Assembly: GCF_001949145.1 (NCBI RefSeq)
Contig: NW_019091428.1
Span: forward strand, 534,622 to 598,621
From: Acanthaster planci
Lineage: Eukaryota; Echinodermata; Asteroidea; Valvatida; Acanthasteridae
DNA: 64,000 bases
Direction of reading: 5' to 3'
Numbering within the stretch: position 1 is the first letter of the stretch; each line of letters begins with the position of its first letter. Below are positions 36,026 through 46,400 of the stretch, piece by piece. The translations under genes and the position numbers were made by a program. The notes under the pieces are model-generated. The model ran no database searches, was not told the DNA's origin, and saw only the letters and a program-made list of their open reading frames with translations.

Positions 36026-37350
36026 ATCCGCGCTTATTTATATTTTTGGCGTTTTCTAAATCTCGTCCTGAACAGCTCCGGTTCAGATTTCAGATTTCTT
36101 AGTTTAGACTTAAATTTAGTTGAAATCTTCAGACCCAGTGTAACTTTATTATCTTCTATATAAAGGTCAACGTTATGAACAAAAGGCCAAATTTTAGGTT
36201 TTCGGTAAGTTTTGAAACCGAGTTTCCAAGGCTCTGCGTATAGAGAGCCGATATTTTACAAGGGCTATTTCTTTTCCAGTGGATGAAATTACAAGAGGGC
36301 GTGCTTCTAGTTTAACAGATTGACCGGCGAGCGATCGAAATCTGTGGATCGATACATTTTGTGGCCCGCCGCTCTCAGTTGGTAAAAAATAGAAGGGATA
36401 AACGAATAACTGTAAATAAAAGTAGCAAAAATGCAACTAAGTATAAAATACTCACACAAACTCCACCAAAACAAACAAAGATAAAATAGCAAAAGACATG
36501 AAGTACTCGCAAGAACAATCCTATCAGTAAAGTTGAAGGGATGCATTCTTCTAATCTCTTAAAACGCTGTGGAAGTCGATGAGAAAGGTTTGAATTTCAA
36601 ACTCTTTGAGGGAGCACGCGCTGGAAAGTCGAACAGTGACCCTTCAAGTAAACAAGCGCACTTCATCCCAGGCTCCCCCTAGAGTTCCCCATCTACTGGT
36701 CTAGCAGTATTAGAAAAGAATCACATCTCACTGCACAAAACATACTGAACTTATTCTCGAACTTTGACAAGTACACATCAAAAACAACAGTATTAATTTT
36801 ACGGCGGTGAACTTGATCGATTTTCAAAGTGGGGGAGGGGTTGTGTGAGTGTGACCATCAGGTATCAGATTGATCCATTAAACCCTGCCCCAAATATCTG
36901 CAGGGTGGGGAGTTACGTCCCCATTCGACTAAAGTGAGGGGTGGGGGACCGTCCCCTCCGCTGGGGGGGGGGCAATGCCCCATGCCCACGATACCCTCTC
37001 CTCCGTAATGCCATATTGCGTGGTTATCAACCACTGCAGTCTATCATGTTTGTATTAATAATTATTTTGCAGAATTTTCCCGATGAGAATTACCACAGTG
37101 CAAGGACTCGGAAATTTCCTTGCGAATTTCGCGGGCTCATTCTGTGTAATGTGTGAGTTTACTCGATTTTGGAGATGTGGGCCATAGACTTAAATGGGTT
37201 ATTTATGTCTGTGAGATGTAGGCTCCCGTGGGAAGGTTGGCGGACGCCCTCTATTGACGTTTACGTTGCTTTTCACAAGTCTAGTCTCGGACCACGAACT
37301 TCCTCATTTACGTCATGTACTACACTGCAACCAGAAACCAGCCTAAGGGC
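36026..37350. promoter_or_regulatory. Divergent CEP97/RPL24 promoter region
   Basis: About 1.3 kb between the two divergent start codons with no supported coding exon. A CRE-like TTACGTCATG lies at about 37308-37317, some 40 bases upstream of the presumed RPL24 transcription start. A G-rich run lies at about 36964-36973. An 80-codon minus-strand frame at 36194-36436 has no recognisable domain and may be 5' UTR. Confidence 0.5.
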
Positions 37351-37373
37351 CTCTTTTTCCGTAGACCGTCAGC
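37351..37373 (+). promoter_or_regulatory. 5' TOP pyrimidine tract and short 5' UTR of RPL24
   Basis: CTCTTTTTCC at 37351-37360 is a terminal-oligopyrimidine-like start, as expected for mRNAs under mTOR/LARP1 translational control. It lies 23 bases upstream of the ATG. The exact transcription start is inferred. Confidence 0.7.
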
Positions 37374-37378
37374 ATGAA
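37374..37378 (+). CDS. RPL24: RPL24 coding exon 1 (5 coding bases)
   Basis: ATGAA followed by GTGAGT. With exon 2 it gives Met-Lys-Gln-Glu-Leu-Cys, and most eL24 proteins begin Met-Lys. Confidence 0.92.
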
Positions 37379-40300
37379 GTGAGTAGTAATGAGCGAATCT
37401 ATTAAAATCCTCTTCCATCACCGAAATCTAGAGATTTTGAAAAATTTAAGGACCCTTATATTAAAATCAGACAAATTTGTTGCTCAAATCTGTTTATTCT
37501 GTTTAATTTCAGGCAAGAGTTGTGTCAGTTTAGTGGGTATAAAATCCACCCCGGCCATGGCATCCGATTCGCAAGGGTCGATGGCAAGGTACGTAAATCG
37601 TACGTGTGTACAGAAATATAAATGTCAATTTTGTCCTAAACATTACCCTTCTATTAGGGCCTACTTAGTGACCTGCTGAAGATCGCGATATTTCGTCTGT
37701 CATTTGGAACTGCTGGGTTAATGGTTTTTAGTAATGGTATGTTGCATACATTATTGATTGATTTATCGACATAAATCATGTGCATTGTGTATGTAGTTGT
37801 AGAGGGTGCCAAGTGTAGTCGTTTCACTCATGGAATAGGCCTTTTTCACCGAATTTTGAAAAACTTACCCTCTTCCCCGCAAGGTCTTCAACTTCCTCAG
37901 CAACAAGTGCGTGGCGTCCTTCATGATGAAGCGCAACCCGCGCAAGATCAATTGGACTGTCCTGTACCGCCGCAAGCACAAAAAGGGCACGCAGGAAGAG
38001 GTGACCAAGAAGCGCACGCGGCGCACCACCAAGTTCCACCGAGCCATCGTTGGCGTCACGCTGGAGCAGATCCAGGCCAAGAGGAACCAGAAGCCAGAGG
38101 TCCGCAAGGCGCAGCGGGAGCAGGCCATCAAGTAAGCCTACAAGCAGTGTTCGATTTCCCCTGTATCACATCACATTTTGCAGTGCTATACTGACCAAAT
38201 GCTACACTCTTTTTAAAAATAAATCGCACATTGTGCAATGCGAAATGCACAGGGCTTCACGCTGTAATAATAATAGAAACAAGATTCAATTTACACATAC
38301 AGCGGGGCACATTATCCTATGAAACACACATATACAGAAATTGACTCCAAAAGGAGCTGACTTCATTGGTTCCCACACTACCGGTGTTCACTTGAGATAG
38401 CCAAAGTAGGGAACCAGTAATGCTCAAGCATTTTGCGCAAGCTGAGCGGCATGGGCGGCAAGACTCAGGGCACGGTGTGCATGCGGCATGTACTGTGCAT
38501 ATATGTGACGGAACATGCGGTCATCGTTTTATGTCTCGCACTCAGTTGAGCGTTGTGTTAAGTTTGAACTCCTGAATGTATCAAATGGAAGTTGAAAGTG
38601 ATGGAAGAATGAAAAACAAGTTGAACTTTCACTTGCTAGAACAAAAAAAGTGACTGATGTTGTGTTTTGGACTAACGTTACTTACGCTTTTGGTAATAGG
38701 GAAGATCGATGGAAAGCACAGTGCGTCGTGTGCTACCAGATTGTTGCGCACTTTACTTTCACTTGACTTGTTGCCAAACCCTTGTTGAAAAAACTTCATT
38801 TTGTTAAATACTTGCATTATAACCTCCATAATACATGCTAATGAACATTCAGTGTCACAAAATTTCGTCCAAAATTTTAAAAGGGTGGTGTCCGGAATTC
38901 CCCCGAGAGTATTCCCAACCATGCTGGAATGGCACACTTTGAAAAATTCCCCCAAACTCAAACATTAAAGAATTTCTTTGAAGTTGATAAATTTTATTAT
39001 TAGCTCTACTACCTTACCACAAGTTTGTTGTATTTTCTAACCAAACTCTAACCAAAAAATCAATGAAAATGCTTGCATATTAGAATATCTGAAGGGGCTG
39101 TAACATCCGGATGAGGTCATCCTTTTCTCATTGCAAAATCCCTAATTGTGGATGAGAATTAGCCCTCAAATCTATTTTCAACTTTGTACTTCATGAGCTT
39201 TCACTCACGGAACTTTCTGGCAAGCAAGAAACAGCCACATCAATCTTGGGTCTAATTTTCTGACTCCACTTACTGTTCACTGCTGCTGAAAAGCTCCACG
39301 CTAACAGTAAACACGTTTCACATGTTGATATTGGATGATGTGCTTGTAAGAATTATTCGCTGGAAGCTAGACCAGAACTTCGGATGAGTCTCTAAGCTTT
39401 GAATGGGCGGCGCACACCCAGAATACCGCAGCCAACAGAGCCACAACATTGGGGCATGGTTTGAGATGCCTGTTAAGCTTTCTGTGGATTTACAGTTTTG
39501 ATCGTAATTTTTTTTTCTGTTTGTTGCTAACAGGGCTGCCAAGGAGAAGGCTAAGGCAGCCAAGGAGAAGGCTAAAAAGAATGCTCCTGCCAAGGTAAAG
39601 TAATTGCTGTGAGACCCTAACCCGACCCTGAGGCCATGTCCGTTTTAACTGGCTGTGGCTGATATTTTAACCCTCACATCTATGGGGAGAAGTTGCAGCC
39701 ACTAGCTAGTGACTGTCACAGGCTCTTACTGTTTGTTTTCCCAGCCACAAGTTTGGACACAGCCCGTGCTGAAAAGAATTTCACTGTCTTGATGCAGTAG
39801 TGGTGTGGAGTGGATGTGCCACAGTTTACCCATGACAGAGTTATTTTGACCCCTTGACTGGTGGCTTGAAATGAATGGAGGAAGGGCAGTGGTCTCATAG
39901 CTCCAGCAATGTCGTGGGTTGCCGTGCATGGTCAAGACACTTCTCGGCCATCACTGGATTGGCACTGAGTTGCTAAGTGTGGATGATGTGGCATGGCATG
40001 CAGTGACCTGATTGGGTGTTTGTAATTGTAAACGTTTGACATCAGGGCGAGTTTGGGAGTGATCTATAGTTCAACTACTAGTCAGTTGCTTTTTAAGAAG
40101 TTGAGCTGTGTTGTAAAGTCCCTTTGGCACTCCCATTTTGCCACTGGCTGCAACTCTCTAGGCATACATGGTTAATGACATTTTGTACACTTATTTTGAT
40201 GTTAATGGTTCCCTCGGTACTGGTAGATTGGCGAGTTATAACCATCGGTGTGATTGTGCCCCAGGGCCTGCTTTGAAATGGTTGACTAGGTGGTCCAAAC

Positions 40301-41027
40301 CAGAGCCGTGTATAGAGAGAGATGCGCCAGCTTCAGACTTTGGAACCAAAATGGCTGTTCATTATGTATGCAGTAAAGCATGCAGCTATTGTGTGCTAGC
40401 TGTCCATGAGCACCAATGCATGACCCACCATTTTGGTTCCAACAGTCAAGACACTCTTGTCGCAACTCGCTCTGTGCTTATAAACTGCGCGCCCCATCCA
40501 TTGTTGGGGTGAGGTTGGTCAAACCACAGTTGTCACTCAAACTTGCCCTGTGTTGGCCAGAGTGCCCTCAGCTCGCTTTTATCATCAGATTCTGTCGTGG
40601 GAATCGGTCAGTTTCATGCTGGGTAATCCACGTGTATGTTACCCATGTTGGTCTTCAGCAAGGTTTAGGTTTTAGCGTGACAACCTTCGATTGAACCCAA
40701 GTCCTCCCATAATCCTGAAAACCCTCAGGGAAGTTTGTCTTGTTTTTGCCAGATAGGAGCATGCGGCTCCCCATCAGTCTTTGCTTGAGGCTGGATGTGC
40801 CTTGAGATTTGAATTACAAAATGTGTCATCTCCCTGCAGAGTGGTGGAATTTTTGCATGCCTCAGAAATCTCCCGAGCAAAAATACCTCCAAACCTTAAG
40901 ATGAAGACACAATGCAACTGAATTTCTTTCCTCTTGCTCTACTGTGCAGGTCCAGCCCAAGCAAGTCAAGCAGAAGGCTGCAGTCAACCCCAAAACCAAG
41001 GCCCCCCGTGTCTCAGGCAAGAGATAG
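37374..41027 (+). CDS. RPL24: 60S ribosomal protein L24 (eL24), 5 coding exons
   Basis: eL24 is a component of the cytosolic large ribosomal subunit at the interface with the small subunit. Coding exons are 37374-37378, 37513-37588, 37884-38131, 39534-39594 and 40950-41027, all GT-AG and in phase, encoding 155 aa (human has 157). The family signatures are present: [39 protein letters not shown] and [19 protein letters not shown], then a Lys/Ala-rich tail ending VSGKR. In the family's N-terminal zinc-ribbon region, one Cys occurs in ELCQFSG and another in NKCVASF. The first exon carries only ATGAA. A TOP tract precedes it and AATAAA follows the stop by about 110 bases. It is divergent from CEP97. 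Identity is essentially certain. Confidence 0.98.
37513..37588 (+). CDS. RPL24: RPL24 coding exon 2
   Basis: Encodes [15 protein letters not shown] and RFARVDGK. Acceptor ATTTCAG; donor AAG/GTACGT, phase 0 at the end. Confidence 0.97.
37884..38131 (+). CDS. RPL24: RPL24 coding exon 3
   Basis: Main conserved block, from VFNFLSNKC to REQAIK. Acceptor CGCAAG; donor CAA/GTAAGC, phase 2. It is GC-rich compared with the surrounding introns. Confidence 0.97.
39534..39594 (+). CDS. RPL24: RPL24 coding exon 4
   Basis: Encodes the [20 protein letters not shown] basic tail, containing two copies of AAKEKAK. Acceptor CTAACAG; donor AAG/GTAAAG, phase 0 at the end. Confidence 0.95.
39632..39764. repeat. 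Fold-back (MITE-like) element in RPL24 intron 4
   Basis: The left end GGCCATGTCCGTTTTAACTG, then GCTGTGGCTG, is mirrored by CAGCCACAAGTTTGGACACA and GCC. The ends match the GGCYGTGTCC family seen in CEP97 introns. Confidence 0.65.
40339..40441. repeat. Short inverted repeat in RPL24 intron 4
   Basis: TGGAACCAAAATGG is mirrored exactly by CCATTTTGGTTCCA about 75 bases later, with weaker inverted similarity outside. Possibly a degraded fold-back element. Confidence 0.5.
40950..41027 (+). CDS. RPL24: RPL24 coding exon 5 (stop codon)
   Basis: Encodes [12 protein letters not shown] then KAPRVSGKR and TAG. Acceptor TGTGCAG. The final PRVxGKR is typical of animal eL24. Confidence 0.95.
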   Translation, partial: VQPKQVKQKAAVNPKTKAPRVSGKR

Positions 41028-41138
41028 ACCATTGGATCACTCTCAGTTCAGACCATAAATTAATTTGCGTATCTCCAGAAGTTCACATTGAATATTGTCA
41101 CCAGTTCAAATCATGCTCTATGAGAGTTCACAGATATC

Positions 41139-41144
41139 AATAAA
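41139..41144 (+). terminator. RPL24 polyadenylation signal
   Basis: AATAAA at 111 bases past the stop codon, the first canonical signal downstream. Confidence 0.8.
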
Positions 41145-43107
41145 CAGCCAGATTTTAGCCTGAAAACAGAGTGGGAAAGTTGTCACCTGAGTCTCATTTC
41201 TTGTCTCGGGCCAGGTGAACCATTTGGAGGGTTAAATCTGCTAGACATTTGAAGCCTTTTTGGGGCATTCATTGTCACTGAAGTAACAACACCGTGAACC
41301 TCTAAGGTGGTTCTGTACGTAAATAGACAAAGCAGCCATCAGAGAGGCATGAGGGGTGTCAAACAGCCCCCTCGAAAGATCGTGCACAGTGACTACACCA
41401 TGCAAGTCATTAGGCACTCGCACAGCCAAAAATATTAACTGCTGTAAGAGGCAGTGGCATCTTTTATTAATAGGCTGCCAGCCAATACATTATAGCCAAT
41501 ATGTGTACATTCATAATACCCAAAGTACAGGTGTGCACAGCTGTCTTGCGATGAAAACAATCATTTAAGATTAAACTGTTAATATTAAAAACACTCGGCC
41601 AGATATATTTGCCTGAAGTTGTGATGCATTTACATTGTACACAGTTCATTTTTTCCACGAGCACATGCACACTGCCTTACATTTTCACAGACATGCCGTT
41701 ATTGCCCCTTAATATTGAATTTTTAAATGAGTTGGTGCATCTCATTCCTCCTTCAATTTTACAAACCTTTGAATTTATACGCTATTTACATAATGCAAGT
41801 TCCTAAGCGGACTTTACACAAAATGGTGGGATTTTTTTTAATTATAAAAATATACAAAATCGAGAAAAAGCAAACAACATTCCCAGCATCCCTGAAATTG
41901 AAAGACAGTGAAGTACATGAAGGTGAGACCTCACAGCCATAAGTAACTTTTAAAATGTTCTGAAGGCAATGCAAACACACATTACTTACTGTACAGTTGG
42001 CCCCCCAAACTAAAATACACATGTTGCAGTGTCCATTGATAAACCGTTTTATGCAGAGATCAACTGCCCTCTAAAGGTCTAGTACTGCTCTTCAGGACTA
42101 GATTCAGGTTATTCACAAGTCAAATCATAAATATGTAGTAGAAGTGGGTTAGGTAGCAACAGACAGCAGAAGCCTCAGTCAGTGACACTTATTTCAGCAC
42201 CGAAGTTTGGCAGAACATTGAATGTATGAAGGTGAGCCAGTGAGCACAGTTTTCTGAAAGTGTTTGCAGTGCACAGAAATTTTGATCACAATCTGGAAAG
42301 AAGCGTAACCAACACTGTCTTCCTGGAGTGACATCACTGCAACAGCGCCCTGTTTGTGCAAAGGAAAAGCATTGTGCAAAGGAAAAGCATGGTGAATTTT
42401 AAATGTTACAAAAGTGCACTTTTCGATAAGATTAAGAAAAACTTGGACGACAGAGCTTTCATTGTTTGAGATGAGATGAACAAACTTCCACCGATTAAAA
42501 TTTACATCATAAGTCCTATACATAATACTTAACCTGTCTCTGAAAGTATGGAAATACAACAACGAACCAGTTGTAGGTAACAATTATAAGTACTGCATAA
42601 AAGGTCCGAGATCTAATGAAATAGACCTTATCCACAAGACAGCCATCTTTGATTTAGGTTCCCTAAATCTGTCAATGTAATCTGTGAAATGGGGTGGTTC
42701 CAGACTATTTTTAGAGTTCCATGCCTCATTATTTTAAGTGTTGCTTAAACATTTAGGTATAATAAATCTCAGAATAATCATGGGAAATCAAACAAATATA
42801 CAGTGAACTTTTATTTCATTGCTTTTATTATTCTTAGGATCCCCCAAAAAGTTGCTTTCAATTCAGTGTGGCCGACTTGTGAATATGGTAAATGTGGGTG
42901 AAATTAAGCTGACATTTTCTCCCAAACTCGCATATTGTTGCCGTCTGAGCATCAGTTAATCAGGAAATCCATGAATTAAACTCTAATTTTTGACATCTTG
43001 GGAAAACAAATAGTGAGAGGAAAACGACTGGCAGCTTCCAATAGAAAAAACGGACACCTTCCACTATCCGTGCGAAAACATCAACGTTCATGCAGTCACA
43101 ATCTCAG
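41145..43107. other. Convergent intergenic region between RPL24 and the receptor gene
   Basis: About 2 kb between two tail-to-tail genes, AT-rich, with no supported coding exon. It contains the likely 3' UTR of the receptor gene. Confidence 0.6.
42810..42829 (-). terminator. Candidate polyadenylation signals of the receptor gene
   Basis: Two TTTATT words on the plus strand (AATAAA on the minus strand), at 42810-42815 and 42824-42829, about 280 bases after the stop codon. Which one is used is unknown. Confidence 0.45.
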
Positions 43108-43492
43108 TCATGTAGGTTCCTCCCCGCAAACGCTGTCCGACTTGTTCCCGTTGAAGGCCGGGTTGACCAACAGCACGATGACGGACATGGAGACGGTGAA
43201 GCAGGCGTAGATGTAGAAGAGGAGCCGGTCAGTGACCGTGGCCACAAGTGCCCACTCCGTGTGCACCCGGTTGTTGCCGTCTGTCCGCCTCTGGACGGCC
43301 CGGATCTGCCGCAAGATCCCGTGGACATTGGACTCAAGCTTGGTCAGCCGCACCTCGTCCGACTCGCCTAGGTGGTCCACGAAGTGGTCCAGCTCGGCCT
43401 CGGGGTTACCGTGCCCGTTGCTTTGGTGGCCGGCCGAGGTGATGTCGTTGCGGTAGGTCTCAGAGATGAGGGGGGAGTATGACGTAGCATAC
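43108..43492 (-). CDS. Receptor coding exon 6 (cytoplasmic helix, M4, stop)
   Basis: Encodes the end of the loop, an amphipathic helix (VRLTKLESNVHGILRQI), then EWALVATVTDRLLFYIYACF and the rest of M4, and a short extracellular tail ending CGEEPT. Acceptor GTTGGCAG. Stop TGA at 43110-43108. Confidence 0.93.
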
Positions 43493-46400
43493 CTGCCAAC
43501 AAGAAGGCAGGCGTGGTTATCCCTGTCTGCATACCCTTCAAGTGCACGGAACTTAAAGAGGGTTGGGATTCTAAATTTGCTGTGAAGAACTATCCTAGGC
43601 CTACTGTGGTAGTTGCTTCAAGGCTGCATGCACTGGGCCAGATATCCAGGACGGAAATTTGTGGTAATGTTTATGCACATCGAAACTTCCGATAAAAATT
43701 TTGACATTTTATTTCCTGCTGCCATCTTCTACTGTGTCATTATTAAAAACCCGTTGGTTTAAATGAAAGAGTGGCAGAAAGATGAACCCTCAAAGGCAGT
43801 AGAACTTAAACCAACTTTCTTGCAACACACGTTCAGATAGGAATCTATCTAACTTTACCCCTCCCGTCCCAACACTGCCTTGCAGTTCCAAAGCAAAGGT
43901 TCCCAACTGGCCAATGGACTGCTTAACCAATCTCATCCCAATTCCAGTTGGGATTTAGAAAGTTGGCCATCCATATTAACTCCAACCTCCGTTTGTGAGA
44001 CAAACTCTGCTCTCCCAGGAACCTGGCCCCCACTTTGGTTCCGAGATAACCTTACCCAATCTATTCATCATCACTTCAGCATGCAAATTGGCCATACCAA
44101 TCCCCCATCCCTTTTCCTTCTGACGGGATAACAGGACCATCACCTCAGCACCTCCCACTCACCTGGCATTAAACCACCGCTGTTTCCTCAGCATGGCCAA
44201 CCGCGCCTGGTCCAGCTTGGGGTCGCTGCGGCGCTGTAGCAGATACTCCCCTTTGCAATCCATGCACATGACCTTGGCCACGTACTTTAGCACCAACGTC
44301 CGCAGCCAGCTTGGTACCTGACGCGTGCCGTCTTCCCCCCGGTGGAAGATGTTGAGCACAGTGATGTTCATCGCCGTGGAGATGGCAATCAGGAACATGA
44401 TGATGAGGTAATACTCACCTTACAGTGGAAATGACACGATTATGATCGTATATTAGAGACATTCCGATTAAGGAAATTGGCAGGACACTTGTGAGTCGAA
44501 TTTCTGTTCCCTTACATTCCATCCACCGTTCTTAAATGCGAAATTGATGTCCATATCCGCAAGCTACCAAGGATATGCTTATTATCCAGATCTGAAGGCA
44601 GTTTACATTATACAGGATACCCAAAGCTCATGTCTTTACGGGCAAAGGAAGAGTAAGGAGTTGCCCCATATTGAAAGGTTTGAGGGGACATTTGACGGTA
44701 AGATTTATTTTCAAACCCATCTACTGCACTAACTCTTTAAGTATGCAGAGACAAAAGAACCTTTACCGTGCATAACTAATTTGTCATCTGTCCATCAGAT
44801 GACTCAAGGAACCTGGATTGAGATCTCTCAAAAAGCAACGGCAAAAAAACTCTTACTGATAAGCGGAAGTCCTTCTGATGTCTTGGGAATCGTCTCAGCC
44901 ACCAAAAGGAGGAAGACGGTCATGGACAGGATGAGGGTGATGCTGAGATTGGCTTTGACCACCCCGACGTTATAAGGCATGAGGAAGCCCACCATGGACA
45001 AGGCCGACAGGAGCACGATAGGCATCACCAGCTTGTACATGTAGTAGAGGGGCTTCCGCCGCAAGCCGACGTAGAGAGTCACGTCCACGTACTTCACTGG
45101 GCAACACACGTAGTCCACCAAGTGTCGCTTGAAGCAGGTGTAAGACATGTCCCACTGCTCGTTCTCCAGGTACAGCCCCATGTCCGGGCCGGCCGTGGAG
45201 TTGTACAGGTCCACCAGATACCAGTCGTATGTCCAGAGCCCAAACTTGAGCTTACACTTCTGCTCATCGAAGGGGAAGTACCGGATCTTGATTTCACACG
45301 TGCTGCGCTGAATGAAAGGCTTGGTCTCCATTCGGACCAGACCGTCGTGTCTCAGTACCACGTTTGTGCCTGTTGTGCCTGCGTAGGCTGAATTTGTGTC
45401 CGCTCTAGGGAAACCAAACAGGGATGTGCAATTATCTGAGGGTTAGCAGGTCGGATCTATTATGACAGCTACTTTTAAACCGAAGGAGGGATTACCGGAG
45501 AACAATTAATGAAACGTCTGTCTATGGGGACTGAAAATGATTGCGTTAAGAAAATGACTTCATTGGTGTGGAAAGAATGAGTTTTCACTTTCAGCGACCT
45601 GTGCAAAATTTACCTAATGTGTCTTTCTCCAACCAGAAACCCTTCTTACCTACAAATACCCCGGGGGGAAAATGAAGCTTACGTGTTATACAGTGTAGTG
45701 TCTGGGAGCCAGACATCAAAGGCAGGCACTCTTAGCTCCTCTAGTCCTCCATACTCTTTGGGGTTCCACTGCAGCCAGATGTCCTTCCAGCTTTGTTTGA
45801 TTATGATATTCAACTTTAAGATCTGGTCCCTTTCATCCTTGGTGACAGATACGAAGAGGGGGAAAATCAGTCCTTCCAAAGAGGGCGACAGCAAGGTGTC
45901 TAAGAGTATTGGTCTAGAGTTACAGATACATGCATAGCATGATATGCCATGATCTTTCACGTCTGATTTGCTCAGGTCTAGACTGGTCTGTCTGGTTTAA
46001 TCTGGTCTTAAATAGTTTGCATTTCCATTGATGAATCTGGAATTTTCTGGCCATGACTGAAGTGGTCTGGACTTGCCTGGCTTGAACTGATCTGGTTTCC
46101 TCTGGTCTGATCCAGTTTGATTCAGTATACAGTGCTTTGGTCTGGTCTCTTTCAATCTGGTTTCAACTGGTCTGGTGTGTGAGCTATTAATATCAAATTA
46201 CATTTATCCACGTTTTCTTTGGACTTACAATATCAACTATCTGTTTGATCTTCAAGGTGAAGTAGACAAGCAACTGGTCAGAGTGGTTCCTCAGGGGTCT
46301 GAGGTGCCTGTTGTAGAGTGGCTTTTTGAGGAAGAGGTCCTCGTAGAGTTTCTGCTCATCTCCTAGAAAAGGCCTGCCACCTGCAGGCAAAAGATAGAAC

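Noticed and set aside
36194-36546. Minus-strand open frames just upstream of the CEP97 start
   Set aside because: No domain, no splice support, and the frame closes before the CEP97 ATG; most likely 5' UTR or chance.
37379-40949. Intronic C/D-box snoRNAs in RPL24
   Set aside because: Ribosomal-protein introns often host them, but I found no RUGAUGA/CUGA pair at suitable spacing with a terminal stem.
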